DNA of 64,000 nt from Nitrososphaera sp. (GCF_013388945.1 NZ_JACAEH010000010.1:40759-104758); one strand, 5' to 3'. Counted from the stretch's first letter, positions 1 to 9,087 are shown. A program made the numbers and translations. Notes: a model not told the origin generated them from the letters alone.

Positions 1-2
1 GC

Positions 3-1517
3 ACCGTCAACATGGTGTGGGGGCTCAAGGAAAACGGCGTGAAAGAGATTTCGGTCATCAACTGCAACCCCGAGACCGTGTCTACAGACTATGACATCTG
101 TGACAGGCTGTACTTTGAAGAGCTGACGCTTGAGCGCGTGCTTGACATCTGCGACAAGGAGAATCCGACAGGCATCGTCACGTGCGTGGGCGGCCAGACT
201 GCCAACAACCTTACGCCCAAGCTCGCCAAAAGCGGCATCAGGATAATAGGCACCTCAAGCGAGGACGTCGACAGGGCTGAAGACCGCGCCAAGTTCGGCA
301 AGATGCTCGACTCGCTTGGCATCGGGCAGCCGGCATGGCGCCAGTTCACAAACCTTTCAGAGGCAGAGGAGTTTGCAGAAAAAGTCGGCTATCCCGTCCT
401 TGTCAGGCCGTCGTACGTCCTGTCGGGCGCGGCCATGAAAGTCGTGTGGGCTGCAGACCAGCTGGAGCGATTCCTGACAGACGCCACAAACGTCAACCCC
501 GAACATCCTGTAGTCATAAGCAAGTTCCTGCAGGACGCCGCCGAAGTCGAGGTGGACGCGGTGTGCGACGGCAGCGAAGTCGTCATCGGCTCCATTATAG
601 AGCACATCGACAACGCAGGCGTGCACTCTGGCGACGCGATGATGAGCATACCGCCCTGGAGGCTTGACAGGCGCATGATGGATACTGTCGCAGACTACTC
701 TACAAAGATAGGCAGGGCGCTCAACGTCAGGGGGCCATTTAACATCCAGTATCTTGTAAAGGACGAGCAGGTGATGGTCATAGAGGCAAACGTGCGCGCG
801 TCGCGCTCGATGCCCTTCGTGTCGAAATTCGCCGGCGTCAACCTGATAAACCTGGCGGCAAGGGCGATGCTCGGAAAACCGCTGCCTGCAAAGGCAAAGG
901 ACCTGTGGATGAAGGCCCACGGCTTTGGCGTCAAGGTCCCGCAGTTCTCGTTCATGCAGCTGGAAGGCTCTGACATCGTGCTTGGAGTCGAGATGAGGTC
1001 TACAGGCGAGGCGGCATGCTTTGGCTCGAGCTTTTACGACGCGCTGTCAAAGGCGTACATGGCGGCAGGGTATTCGCTGCCGCTGTCAGGCTCGGTGCTG
1101 ATAACGATAGGCGGACAAAGGAACAAGGAGAAATTGCTTCCGCTGATATCGATGCTGTCGTCGATGGGCTTCAAGATACTTGCAACTGAACACACGGCAG
1201 AGTTCATGGAGAACAACAAGGTCAAAGATGTTGAACTGGTGCACAAGATAAGCGAGCCGGACCGCAAGCCCAACATAGCAGACATGCTGGTAGAGCGCAA
1301 GCTGGACTTCATCATCAACATACCGGCCACTGCGACCCTTGAAAAGTTCGTCGGCATGCTGCAGGACGAATACCAGATACGCCGAAAGGCAGTAGAGATG
1401 GGAGTGCCAGTTCTAACGACAGTCGAGTCTGCAAGCTCGTTCATAAAGACGGTGCAGTGGCTGCGGGAGAACACGCCGACTCTGGCGCCGCTTGGAAGCT
1501 ACGTCAAGCTGGACTAG
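3..1517 (+). CDS. carB: Carbamoyl-phosphate synthase large subunit, 3' part (5' end outside window)
   Basis: The reading frame is open from the window edge, so this is the C-terminal half of CarB, which makes carbamoyl phosphate for pyrimidine and arginine synthesis. The visible part starts inside the second ATP-grasp half: GGQTANNL at about residue 60, then the ATP-grasp core with the VEVDAVCDG and EANVRASRSMPF segments. It ends with an MGS-like allosteric domain (about the last 145 residues, beginning near the GSVLITIGGQ segment). The full protein is normally about 1070 residues, so roughly half is missing. The family assignment is firm. Confidence 0.95.
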   Translation, partial: TVNMVWGLKENGVKEISVINCNPETVSTDYDICDRLYFEELTLERVLDICDKENPTGIVTCVGGQTANNLTPKLAKSGIRIIGTSSEDVDRAEDRAKFGKMLDSLGIGQPAWRQFTNLSEAEEFAEKVGYPVLVRPSYVLSGAAMKVVWAADQLERFLTDATNVNPEHPVVISKFLQDAAEVEVDAVCDGSEVVIGSIIEHIDNAGVHSGDAMMSIPPWRLDRRMMDTVADYSTKIGRALNVRGPFNIQYLVKDEQVMVIEANVRASRSMPFVSKFAGVNLINLAARAMLGKPLPAKAKDLWMKAHGFGVKVPQFSFMQLEGSDIVLGVEMRSTGEAACFGSSFYDALSKAYMAAGYSLPLSGSVLITIGGQRNKEKLLPLISMLSSMGFKILATEHTAEFMENNKVKDVELVHKISEPDRKPNIADMLVERKLDFIINIPATATLEKFVGMLQDEYQIRRKAVEMGVPVLTTVESASSFIKTVQWLRENTPTLAPLGSYVKLD

Positions 1518-1666
1518 GGAGGGGGTCGTTTCCAGTGGAAAAGCTGCCAGAAAAATTAGTTCTTTTATAGCGACAGCGCCTTTGTGGCCGGGTGCGGCTG
1601 GAAAAGGCAGTGCGCTTTCCCAAGGTAACGAGCTGCAAGCTGGAGATTCGAATATTCTAACCTGTC

Positions 1667-2410
1667 CTAGAGCGCGCTTGCAAGCACCGACTCGTCGCCC
1701 ACTATGGACCCGTCAAGCGTCGCAATCACGCACTTTTGTATCGCGTCAGGACTCAGGCGCGATATCAGAGGCGACTGGGACCTTTTTGGGCCGCGCCCTT
1801 CCGCGTAGAGGTACCTGTTGAACGAGGGCACGATGACAATCTCAAGCGTTCCCTGCTCTGCAAAAAGCGCCTCCTTTCTCACCTGCATCGATATCCAGAC
1901 CCGCTGGCCGTTGACAACGCTACCGCTCTTCAAGAAAACAGGATGGAGGTGGCCCATCACTATCCTGCTAACGTGGGACCGGGCGTCAGACGGCAGGCTG
2001 TGACCGTGCAGAAAAAGCGTGTCTTCTATCACCATGCCCTTGCTCCCTATCACGTTTACAGAGTCCGGGACTAGGTGGCGGATGTTTCCGTCGTGGTTCC
2101 CCGGCACAAGGTAGACGTCTGTTGCCGACGACAGATTCTTGAACAGTTGTGGCACGTCGTCCCATTCCTGCTTGCTTATCGAGCCGACAGTGTTTTTGAT
2201 GTCGCCAAGAAGAACCAGCCCGTCGGCCTGCTGAGACGATACGAGCGAGAGCAGCTCTTCCTGCATCTCGCCCACCAGGTTTGACTTGACCGTTATCCCC
2301 TTGCCTACAAGCTCCGCCTCAAGGCCTATGTGCAGGTCAGACACTGCCACGTACTTTTTCCTGCCCTCAAGCAACAGCGCGGCGTGCGGGCGCACCGGGC
2401 GGGCGTTCAT
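1667..2410 (-). CDS. Calcineurin-like metallophosphoesterase (archaeal SbcD/Mre11-related)
   Basis: A 247-residue protein with the ordered metallophosphoesterase motifs: DLHIG near the N-terminus, GDIKN, GNHDG and GHLHP. The length and motif spacing match the small archaeal SbcD/Mre11-related phosphoesterases; the substrate is unknown. The frame stays open upstream, but the start at 2410 is preferred. It puts the AT-rich element at 2431-2440 (TTTATTTG on the minus strand) about 26 nt upstream, as expected for a leaderless transcript, and the upstream extension is low-complexity and unlike the family. It is divergent from the SWIM gene. Confidence 0.8.
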   Translation of the reverse strand: MNARPVRPHAALLLEGRKKYVAVSDLHIGLEAELVGKGITVKSNLVGEMQEELLSLVSSQQADGLVLLGDIKNTVGSISKQEWDDVPQLFKNLSSATDVYLVPGNHDGNIRHLVPDSVNVIGSKGMVIEDTLFLHGHSLPSDARSHVSRIVMGHLHPVFLKSGSVVNGQRVWISMQVRKEALFAEQGTLEIVIVPSFNRYLYAEGRGPKRSQSPLISRLSPDAIQKCVIATLDGSIVGDESVLASAL

Positions 2411-2413
2411 GCC

Positions 2414-2440
2414 GGTTTTATACCACTTCCCGCAAATAAA
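2414..2440. promoter_or_regulatory. Compact divergent promoter for two leaderless genes
   Basis: The 34 bp between the two divergent starts hold two TATA-like elements: TTTTATA at about 2416-2422, 26 nt before the GTG at 2445, and TTTATTTG on the minus strand at about 2433-2440, 26 nt before the ATG at 2410. Each promoter therefore lies in the other's core promoter region, so the two may be transcribed in competition. This is inferred from spacing. Confidence 0.5.
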
Positions 2441-2444
2441 CCGC

Positions 2445-2747
2445 GTGGAAAAGGCGGAAGGCGCGCTTGCGGCAGGAAGCGTCAAGCTGCATCTGTTCCA
2501 GCCAAGCGGCAGGAAACTCTGGACTGTCGTGGGCAAAGAAGGCGAGTACTGGGTCGACCCCGAGCTCTCGTTCTGCTCGTGCAAGGACTATTACTTTGCC
2601 ACGCTCTCGGGAGGCGCGCCGTGCTACCACATAAAGAGCGTGAAAAAGGCAATCGAGGAAGGCACGGATGCTTTGGAATTTTCCGACGACGACTATGTCC
2701 CGTTCTTGCAGGCGCTCGCAGCCGAGGCCGAAAGCGCGCTCCGCTAA
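2445..2747 (+). CDS. SWIM zinc-finger protein
   Basis: A protein of about 100 residues with a SWIM-type zinc-binding pattern: CSC followed 13 residues later by CYH (CxC...CxH). The family is associated with nucleic-acid or protein binding; in archaea such small SWIM proteins often occur with recombination or Mre11-type factors, and here the divergent neighbour is Mre11-like. An ATG at 2409 is possible, but the GTG at 2445 sits 26 nt after a TATA element and gives a protein starting VEKAEGA. Its 3' end is followed by the purD promoter. Confidence 0.6.
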   Translation: MEKAEGALAAGSVKLHLFQPSGRKLWTVVGKEGEYWVDPELSFCSCKDYYFATLSGGAPCYHIKSVKKAIEEGTDALEFSDDDYVPFLQALAAEAESALR

Positions 2748-2781
2748 AAACAATTTATTATCGAGCTGGTCTACCCGTGCC

Positions 2782-4065
2782 GTGTCAGGCACGGTTCTGG
2801 TCATCGGTTCCGGCGGCAGGGAGCACGCCCTTGGGTGGAAGCTGTCGCAGAGCCCACGCGTGAGCAAGGTCTACCACGCGCCGGGGAACGGCGGCACGTC
2901 TGAAAACGTTGCGATAAAGCACAACGACGTCGACGGCCTCGTCAGGTTTGCAAAAAAGATAGGAAAGGACTGCCTTGCAGTGGTCGGCCCGGAAGAGTCG
3001 CTCTCGCTCGGTGTCGTCGACGCCTTTTCAAAGGAGGGACTCAGGATATTTGGCCCCATAAAGAAGGCCGCGATGCTTGAGGCAAGCAAGGTCTTTGCTA
3101 AGGAGTTCATGAAAAGCGCCAATATCCCGACAGCCGCGTTTGCCACCTTTTCTGACGCCGACAAAGCGAAAGACTACATCAAACGCCAGGACAGGCCGCT
3201 TGTCGTAAAGGCAGACGGGCTGGCGGCGGGCAAGGGCGTCATCGTCTGCGACAGCGCGGCGCAGGCACTTGACGCAGTGGGCAAGATAATGGTTGGAAAG
3301 GAGTTTGGGCAGGCAGGCGCAAGCGTGGTAGTTGAGGAGAGGCTGTCAGGCGAGGAGGCGTCGTTCATTGCGCTTTGCGACGGCAGGACGATAATGCCCC
3401 TTGCCTCAAGCCAGGACCACAAGCGCATATTTGACGGCGACAGGGGCCCCAACACCGGCGGCATGGGCGCGTACTCGCCGGCGCCTGTCGTCGACAGCGA
3501 TCTGCACGACAAGATAGTAAAGCGCGTGATGCAGCCTGTGCTAAGAAAGATGCAGGAGCGCGGGACGCCCTTTGTGGGGTTCCTCTACGCAGGCATCATG
3601 GTCGACGAAAAGACAGGCGAGCCTTCGGTTCTTGAATTCAACGCGCGCATGGGCGACCCCGAGTGCCAGCCGATAATGATGCGAATGAAGTCCGACCTCT
3701 ACGAGTACATGCAGGCCGCAATCGACGGCAGGCTCGACTCGATGCCTCCCATAGAGTGGCACGACCAGACGGCGGTGTGCGTAGTCATGGCCTCTCGCGG
3801 ATACCCGGGAAGCTACAAGAAGGGCGAGGTGATTGAGGGCCTCGACTCTGACTTTGGACCCGGCACGATGGTCTTTCACGCCGGCACTGCAAGGGACGCG
3901 CAGGGAAGGGTCGTGACTGCAGGCGGCAGGGTGCTTGGAGTGACCGCGCTTGGCGCCGACGCAAGGCATGCCATCGACAGCGCCTATTCTGCTGTAAGGA
4001 AGATAAGATGGGGCGAGAACGGCCACTACTACAGGACCGACATCGCAAGAAGGGCGATACGCTAA
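2782..4065 (+). CDS. purD: Phosphoribosylamine-glycine ligase
   Basis: GAR synthetase catalyses the second step of de novo purine synthesis, joining phosphoribosylamine and glycine with ATP. The 427-residue product has the expected length and carries the N-terminal GSGGREHALGW motif, an ATP-grasp core (VVKADGLAAGKGV) and the ARMGDPECQ metal-binding segment. The GTG at 2782 is chosen because the AT-rich TATA element at 2750-2760 lies 26 nt upstream; the longer frame runs back into the SWIM gene. It overlaps the convergent cyclo-ligase gene by 4 nt. With purU nearby, the region is rich in one-carbon and purine functions. Confidence 0.93.
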   Translation: MSGTVLVIGSGGREHALGWKLSQSPRVSKVYHAPGNGGTSENVAIKHNDVDGLVRFAKKIGKDCLAVVGPEESLSLGVVDAFSKEGLRIFGPIKKAAMLEASKVFAKEFMKSANIPTAAFATFSDADKAKDYIKRQDRPLVVKADGLAAGKGVIVCDSAAQALDAVGKIMVGKEFGQAGASVVVEERLSGEEASFIALCDGRTIMPLASSQDHKRIFDGDRGPNTGGMGAYSPAPVVDSDLHDKIVKRVMQPVLRKMQERGTPFVGFLYAGIMVDEKTGEPSVLEFNARMGDPECQPIMMRMKSDLYEYMQAAIDGRLDSMPPIEWHDQTAVCVVMASRGYPGSYKKGEVIEGLDSDFGPGTMVFHAGTARDAQGRVVTAGGRVLGVTALGADARHAIDSAYSAVRKIRWGENGHYYRTDIARRAIR

Positions 4066-4613
4066 AAGTACATGATGCCCTCGTCGGTGGCAAGCGCGCC
4101 CAGCTTTCTGTCAAACCTGCCCCTCGGGAGCGCTTCCACGACCTGGAAAGAGTACGCCAGCCCCACCGAGAAAGTCGCCAGCCGCTCTGCTAAAAACCGG
4201 TCGTAAAACCCCTTGCCGTAGCCTATCCTGCAGCCCTGCGCGTCAAACACGACGCCGGGGATTACCACGAGGTCGAGCGGCCCAGCTGGGTGGGAGGGTG
4301 CCGGCTCCATGACCCCGAACCTGCCCTCCACCAGGTCGTCGCCTTCTTTGTATTCGTAGAACCTGATCATGTTTCCTTCTGTCCGGGGAAGCGACACCTT
4401 CTTGCCACCTGCCCTTGCCGCCCTAGCTATCTCGTCTGTGCGCACCTCCGAGCCCAGCGGATAGTATATCCCTATAGTCCGGGCCGACTCGAATTCCGGG
4501 ATCTCGACGACGTGCTTTTGCGCTAGCGCGCCAAGCCTTGCTGCCTCTGTGGCGGGAAGTGCGTTGCGCTTTTCAAGCATGCGCCGGCGGAGCCTCTGCT
4601 TTTCTGCACGCAC
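4062..4613 (-). CDS. 5-formyltetrahydrofolate cyclo-ligase
   Basis: A 183-residue protein of the MTHFS family, which converts 5-formyl-THF to 5,10-methenyl-THF with ATP. The diagnostic C-terminal GYGKGFYDRFL motif is present, as is a basic N-terminal region (MRAEKQRLRRRML) typical of the family. It lies 9 nt downstream of folD on the same strand, so the two form a folate one-carbon operon whose products share the methenyl-THF intermediate. Confidence 0.9.
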   Translation of the reverse strand: MRAEKQRLRRRMLEKRNALPATEAARLGALAQKHVVEIPEFESARTIGIYYPLGSEVRTDEIARAARAGGKKVSLPRTEGNMIRFYEYKEGDDLVEGRFGVMEPAPSHPAGPLDLVVIPGVVFDAQGCRIGYGKGFYDRFLAERLATFSVGLAYSFQVVEALPRGRFDRKLGALATDEGIMYF

Positions 4614-4622
4614 GTCTGGCAG

Positions 4623-5480
4623 CTACTGCATCACTCTCGATATCGAGGCGGCAGAGACCGTGTTTTTCATGAGCATTGCAATCGTCATGGGGCCAACGCC
4701 GCCGGGCACCGGCGTTATCCAAGACGCCTTCTCCTTTACGGCGTCAAAATCCACGTCGCCTGCAAGCTTGCCGGCGTGCCTGCTTGTCCCGACGTCTATC
4801 ACTATCGCTCCTTTCTTTACCATGTCTGCAGTCAGCGTGAACCGCTCCCTGTTGCCCACAGCCGTCACGACGAGGTCGGCATTGCGCAGCTTCTCTGCGA
4901 GGTTTTTTGTCCTTGAATGGCAGACAGTTACAGTCGCGTTCTTTTCTACAAGCATCAATGCCAGCGGCAGCCCCACGAGGTTGCTCCTGTTTACGATGAC
5001 CGCGTCCATGCCTGCGACGTCTATCTTGTAAAAGTCGAGGATCTCCATGACGCCTGAAGGCGTGCAGGGCTTCAGGTGGGCCATGTTGTTAAGCAGCATG
5101 CCGGCGCTGTACGGCGTCAGTCCGTCCACGTCTTTTAGCGGGCTGATGGAGCTTGTTATCGCAAACTCGTCGATGTGCTTGGGCAATGGCAATTGTACAA
5201 GTATGCCGTGCACTTCAGGGTCGCTGTTTAAGAGCTGCACAAGGTCAAGGAGCTCCTGCTGCGTAAAAGACGCCTTGAGCCGGTGGTCGCGCGTAGCGAT
5301 TCCGAGCTCCTTTGCGGTCTTTTGCTTGCTGTTGACGTAGGTGGCAGAAGCCGGGTCGTCGCCCACGAGGACGGTGGCAAGGCACGGCGTGACGCCCTGC
5401 CTCTTCAGCTCCTCGACTGCCTTTCTCACCCGCTCCTTTACGTCTGCTGCGACTGCAAGCCCCGAGAGTATCTGCGCCAA
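4623..5480 (-). CDS. folD: Bifunctional methylene-THF dehydrogenase / methenyl-THF cyclohydrolase
   Basis: FolD interconverts 5,10-methylene-, methenyl- and 10-formyl-THF. The 285-residue length is standard. Visible motifs are the catalytic YVNSKQK (Tyr48, Lys52), GILVQLPLPKH, DVDGLTPYSAG and the nucleotide-binding VIVNRSNLVGLPLALML. A weak TATA-like element on the minus strand lies near 5504-5512. It is the first gene of an operon with the formyl-THF cyclo-ligase. Confidence 0.95.
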   Translation of the reverse strand: MAQILSGLAVAADVKERVRKAVEELKRQGVTPCLATVLVGDDPASATYVNSKQKTAKELGIATRDHRLKASFTQQELLDLVQLLNSDPEVHGILVQLPLPKHIDEFAITSSISPLKDVDGLTPYSAGMLLNNMAHLKPCTPSGVMEILDFYKIDVAGMDAVIVNRSNLVGLPLALMLVEKNATVTVCHSRTKNLAEKLRNADLVVTAVGNRERFTLTADMVKKGAIVIDVGTSRHAGKLAGDVDFDAVKEKASWITPVPGGVGPMTIAMLMKNTVSAASISRVMQ

Positions 5481-5570
5481 ACACCACCTCTGCGTCTGGC
5501 TCGGTATTTTGCTTTTCCGATTCTTTGCGCAAAGCGAAACTAAATTAATAAGAATTCAGGACATGTATTG

Positions 5571-6014
5571 ATGGCCAACCAGTTTCTGCAGAGGCGCTGG
5601 CTAGATTTCAGAAACGGCCACAGCATATACCTGGCGTTTGTGCTCACGTTTGTCAACTTTATCCTCATCACGTACAACTTTGCGATTGAGAGAATCACCA
5701 TTCTGCAGGGCGTCATAGACAACACGCTCGTGTTTGCCGCCCTCTTTGTCGTCGTCTACGTGCCTGCAGCGATTGCGATAGGCTACTACCACCGCAAAAA
5801 GCAGTACGTCATCGAGAACGAGGCGTGGCTCAAGGAGAACTGGATATGGGCCTGGATATCCATGTACCAGATACGCCTGATAGAGGGCAAGGTGACGCCT
5901 GAAGAGACGAGGCAGGTCAAGGAGTACCTCGACGCCATACTCAAGGCCCACAAGAAGGACTCGCTCATAGGCCCCGACACTGAAGATGCTGTCAGGCGCA
6001 AGTTCCCGGCCTAG
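5571..6014 (+). CDS. Conserved two-TM membrane protein, function unknown
   Basis: A 147-residue protein with two predicted membrane helices (about residues 20-40 and 55-75) and a charged soluble C-terminus. I do not recognise a functional family. The ATG at 5571 is preferred over the TTG three nucleotides upstream because a TATA element (TAAATTAATA, 5541-5550) lies 26 nt before it. It overlaps the convergent glycosyltransferase by 4 nt. Confidence 0.7.
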   Translation: MANQFLQRRWLDFRNGHSIYLAFVLTFVNFILITYNFAIERITILQGVIDNTLVFAALFVVVYVPAAIAIGYYHRKKQYVIENEAWLKENWIWAWISMYQIRLIEGKVTPEETRQVKEYLDAILKAHKKDSLIGPDTEDAVRRKFPA

Positions 6015-6844
6015 GCCACGCCGAGCCTGCTCTTTATCCTCTTCAGCTGGTGCCTGCGGATGAAGCGTCGTACGTCGCTGTCGTGCATGCTGTTGTAGCC
6101 TGTGTCCTTTGGCCTGTACGACAGGTAGTAGTAGAGCATGTAAAGCGCGCCAAGCCTCCCGATAGGCCTGCCTGTCGCAAAATACAGCGCAAACCTTCCC
6201 AGCACAAAGAGCGGGTGGTAGCCAAGCGTCTTCATGCTGGCGCCAAACTCGTAAAAGTGGTGGTTTGACCCAAGCGGGCGGACGTGCTCAAAGCGCGCGT
6301 CGTCAAAGACCGCGCACGAGTACCCTTGCTGCACGGCGGTGTGAAGGACGAGCGACTCGTAGCCCATCTTTTCAGGATACAGGCCGTGGCGCTTTTCAAA
6401 GAACCTGTTGCTTACAAGCCTGCCGGCGCCGTGCGGCGTCACCGCGCCGTGCTCGCCGTAGTTGCCCGAAGCGACTGCTATCTCGCCATGGTCCATCCTG
6501 CGCATAAGCTTTTCGACATAGTCCTTCTCGTACATGACGTCGTCTGCGCTTATCATGTGGTAGTCAGTCGCAGGCAGGCCGTTCTGCCGGGCATAAGTTA
6601 ATGCCTTGTTCCAGTTGCTCACGACGCGGGCGATGTCGTAGCCAAGGTCAGGGTTTGTAATGACGTACAAGTCAGGCCAGCCGGCCTGCAGCCTCTTCAG
6701 CATCTCAGGCGTCCTGTCCCTCGAGCCGTCGTCTATAACTATCACGTATGCGGGCTTGACTGTCTGGGCCTTTAGCGAGAGAAGCGCCCGCTCTATGTTT
6801 GCCTCAGAGTTCCTGCACGTCACTATCGCAAAGTACGAGCCCAA
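6011..6844 (-). CDS. Family 2 glycosyltransferase
   Basis: A 277-residue GT-A fold glycosyltransferase: N-terminal Rossmann-type strand (YFAIVTCRNSE), the nucleotide-sugar IDDGSRD motif and a downstream SADDV (DxD-like) motif. No obvious transmembrane segment is seen, so it probably acts at the cytoplasmic membrane face on a lipid- or protein-linked glycan. The TTTTTATAGG element on the minus strand at about 6868-6879 is 26 nt upstream of the start and separates it from the asparagine-synthase-like gene, which may belong to the same surface-glycan pathway (inference). Confidence 0.85.
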   Translation of the reverse strand: MGSYFAIVTCRNSEANIERALLSLKAQTVKPAYVIVIDDGSRDRTPEMLKRLQAGWPDLYVITNPDLGYDIARVVSNWNKALTYARQNGLPATDYHMISADDVMYEKDYVEKLMRRMDHGEIAVASGNYGEHGAVTPHGAGRLVSNRFFEKRHGLYPEKMGYESLVLHTAVQQGYSCAVFDDARFEHVRPLGSNHHFYEFGASMKTLGYHPLFVLGRFALYFATGRPIGRLGALYMLYYYLSYRPKDTGYNSMHDSDVRRFIRRHQLKRIKSRLGVA

Positions 6845-6886
6845 GGGTGAAAGGGATTGCCGGAAATTCCTATAAAAAATGTTGCA

Positions 6887-8086
6887 TCAGAGCTTTTCGG
6901 ACTTGTTCATGGTGCGGCTGACAAACAGGCGCCACCAGACTTCAAGTGCAAGTATTGCAAGCATCTTGTTCACGTAGCGAAAGTCAGGCTCGGACTCTAG
7001 CCTTGAGCGCGTCTTTTCCACCCATTCTCCGCTTATGATGCCCGCTTTTACCACCTCAGAGCCCGAGTTAACGTAGCGATCCGTGATTTCCCGGGCGTCC
7101 CTGCTCCAGAGCGCGATTGTATCTACAGAGAAGCCCTTCTTGACAGGCTCTGCATGCAGCCCCTGCTTTTTCAAAATAGACCTGAGGGGGAGCTTGCCCG
7201 TGGCAGTTTCCTGACAGTACTTTGCCTGCCAGGGCAGGTGCGTGGCAAATTTGGTCATCTTGCTTGAAAGAAAGAGCGACGTTATCCTGGCGTCAAGTTC
7301 CCTTGCAAAGGCGATGTTTGCAGGGATCCAGTCGTAGAGGAGCTTGCCGTCATAGTCTGCAAGGAAAACCTGGTCAAGCGGGTCAAGGGAATTGTCAAAG
7401 TGCCTTTTCAAAAGCGAGTATATCCTGTCCCAAGAGAACCTGACCTTTGGCCCGAACACCTTTTCCTGGTCTGGCACCCAGTCCCGCTCGTGGCACGAGA
7501 CGTATAACTGCGCCTTTTGCTTCCAGCTGGCCCTTTTTGGCAGAAGCGACAGGAATTTCTGGTACCTGAAGGTGTAGCCGCCGAAAAGCTCGTCGCCCCC
7601 GTCGCCGGAGAAAATGAGCCTTGACTTTGACCTTGCTGCCTTGAGCGCATAGTACTGGTACAGGTTCCACCGCGGCTCTTTGACGATGCTCACAAGCATA
7701 GGCAGGTCGGACAGCACGTCGCCCCTTACCACGGCCTCAAAGTCGCAGCCAAACGAGTCTGCTATCGCCCGCGCGGGGCCAACCTCGTCGTCGGGGTCGC
7801 CAAACCCCATGCTTACGCACGACACCTTGATGTCAGGCCTGAACTTTCTTATCATAGCAAGCGTGAGCGCCGAGTCCACGCCGCCGCTCATGAGCACCGC
7901 CGCGCTATCCGCCTTTACGCTGTCAAGGTCCTGCTCGATTATTTCTAAAATGCGCACTTCCGCGCCATCCGCACTTTTTTTAGCGGGCCTAAAGTCTGTG
8001 GCAGAAAGCGGCCTTGTCTGCGGCCTGTGCGGGTCGTAGCGCAGGGTCAGTATGTTTGCTATAGCGTCGTGGTCGACTGCTTTCAC
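6887..8086 (-). CDS. Asparagine synthase-like amidotransferase/ligase domain protein
   Basis: A 399-residue protein with the PP-loop ATP-pyrophosphatase SGGVDSALTL and the downstream FSGDGGDELFGGY segment typical of the asparagine synthetase C-terminal domain. The N-terminal glutaminase domain of AsnB is absent, so the nitrogen donor must be ammonia or a partner protein. The substrate may not be aspartate; such stand-alone domains also modify glycans and peptides. The next gene upstream (8106-8678) ends 19 nt before its start. Confidence 0.8.
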   Translation of the reverse strand: MKAVDHDAIANILTLRYDPHRPQTRPLSATDFRPAKKSADGAEVRILEIIEQDLDSVKADSAAVLMSGGVDSALTLAMIRKFRPDIKVSCVSMGFGDPDDEVGPARAIADSFGCDFEAVVRGDVLSDLPMLVSIVKEPRWNLYQYYALKAARSKSRLIFSGDGGDELFGGYTFRYQKFLSLLPKRASWKQKAQLYVSCHERDWVPDQEKVFGPKVRFSWDRIYSLLKRHFDNSLDPLDQVFLADYDGKLLYDWIPANIAFARELDARITSLFLSSKMTKFATHLPWQAKYCQETATGKLPLRSILKKQGLHAEPVKKGFSVDTIALWSRDAREITDRYVNSGSEVVKAGIISGEWVEKTRSRLESEPDFRYVNKMLAILALEVWWRLFVSRTMNKSEKL

Positions 8087-8105
8087 GGAAAAACGCGCCT
8101 TTGTG

Positions 8106-8678
8106 TCAGTCTTTGTCCAGCTCTACCTGCTCGAGCCGGGTGAGCGCCTGCATTATCTCGCCCTGCAGCTGTTCTATGCTCTTTTCTTCTGCCTTGAACT
8201 GCTTCTTGTCCGAGTCGTCCACCACCTTCTCAGGCGTGGGCATGACCTGCACCCTCTCGACCACTATTGGCTTGGCGCTTGACATCTGGGCAAGTTTCGC
8301 ATCGATAGCAGATATCCTGTCCTGTATGAGAGAGACCAGCTGGTTGCGCACCTCCGTGAGGTCTGCATACTCGGCAACCGGCTGCAATGTGGCAATCCTT
8401 TCGTTAAGAGAATCGAGGTCCCGCTTGTACTTCAGCAAGAGCCTGTCGCGCTCAAGGCGCTCGACCTTGCCTTCCTGGGCCGCCTCGTATATGCGGGTTA
8501 TTGCCTCTGCTGCAAGCGTCTTTTCAAAGAGGAGCGAGGCAAGCTCGACCCTTGCGGCGTTGACAGACTTGGGCTCTTTTGCTGTCTTTTCCTTGAGCCT
8601 TGACATCCGGGCCATGATTGCGGCAGAAATGGCGCCGGCAGCCGACGAGCCGGCAATGACTGCAAACTCCTCCACCAT
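8106..8678 (-). CDS. Coiled-coil protein with N-terminal hydrophobic segment, unknown function
   Basis: A 190-residue protein: an N-terminal Ala/Gly-rich hydrophobic stretch (about residues 5-25, possible membrane anchor) followed by about 140 residues rich in Leu, Glu, Lys and Arg that look like long coiled coil, and an acidic C-terminus. No recognised family. It is 19 nt upstream of the asparagine-synthase-like gene on the same strand, so it is probably the first gene of that operon. Confidence 0.65.
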   Translation of the reverse strand: MVEEFAVIAGSSAAGAISAAIMARMSRLKEKTAKEPKSVNAARVELASLLFEKTLAAEAITRIYEAAQEGKVERLERDRLLLKYKRDLDSLNERIATLQPVAEYADLTEVRNQLVSLIQDRISAIDAKLAQMSSAKPIVVERVQVMPTPEKVVDDSDKKQFKAEEKSIEQLQGEIMQALTRLEQVELDKD

Positions 8679-8799
8679 GGCGATCTAACCGCCGGGGATA
8701 CAGAAAAGCTTTGCTAGAGAAGTTTTGTCAAGTATTTGATTGAACGGAGATTCCCCTCTCCCCGGGGTGCTCCCCTACTTAAATGGCAGTCGTTGATAG

Positions 8800-9087
8800 G
8801 ATGCACAACAAGCCGTCAGTCGATGAGGACTGCGCAAGGCAAATGAAGAAGTGCTCGGATGCCAAGTAATCTGATGTGGGCGAGCAACAGGTCGGGTATC
8901 GCACCCCATAAAGCTCCATGTCCGTGCGAAACTCAAGGAGTGAATTGCTCCGAAGGGCGCTGCAGTGTTCCAGCGTTCAAAAGGCTTGGCAGGTGAAGCG
9001 ATGAAGGGGAACGTGAGACTGACGCTAATCCTCCCAGTCGATGGGTAGAAGTCAGGTATCAGCTATAACTTGACAGAACCCTAGACC
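8800..9087 (+). ncRNA. rnpB: Candidate RNase P RNA (boundaries approximate)
   Basis: There is no credible ORF here and the sequence looks like structured RNA. Elements in order resemble archaeal/bacterial RNase P RNA: GAGCAACAGGTCGGGT (8881-8896, CR-I like), CCCCATAAAG, GTGCGAAACTC...GAG (8932-8951), GCGATGAAGGGGAACGTGAGAC (about 8998-9019) and GACAGAACCC (9072-9081, CR-V like). GGTC-GGGT near 8889-8896 can pair with ACCC-TA-GACC at 9078-9087, as the long-range P4 helix would. An AT-rich TATA-like element (ACTTAAAT) lies at 8776-8783. SRP RNA is less likely: no GGAAG/AGCA helix-8 motif is seen. The 3' end overlaps the end of rpl37e. Confidence 0.55.

Noticed and set aside
357..920. Long antisense ORF across carB
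   Set aside because: It is a shadow of the CarB frame: Arg/His-rich composition, no family features, and a conserved gene on the other strand.
1560..1666. Possible tRNA-like sequence with a TTCGAAT stretch
   Set aside because: The flanking bases do not form a T stem or acceptor stem; only a TATA-like TTTTATAG near 1563 can be seen.
8800..9087. SRP RNA or 5S rRNA
   Set aside because: No helix-8 GGAAG/AGCA motif and no 5S signature; the RNase P-like order of blocks fits better.
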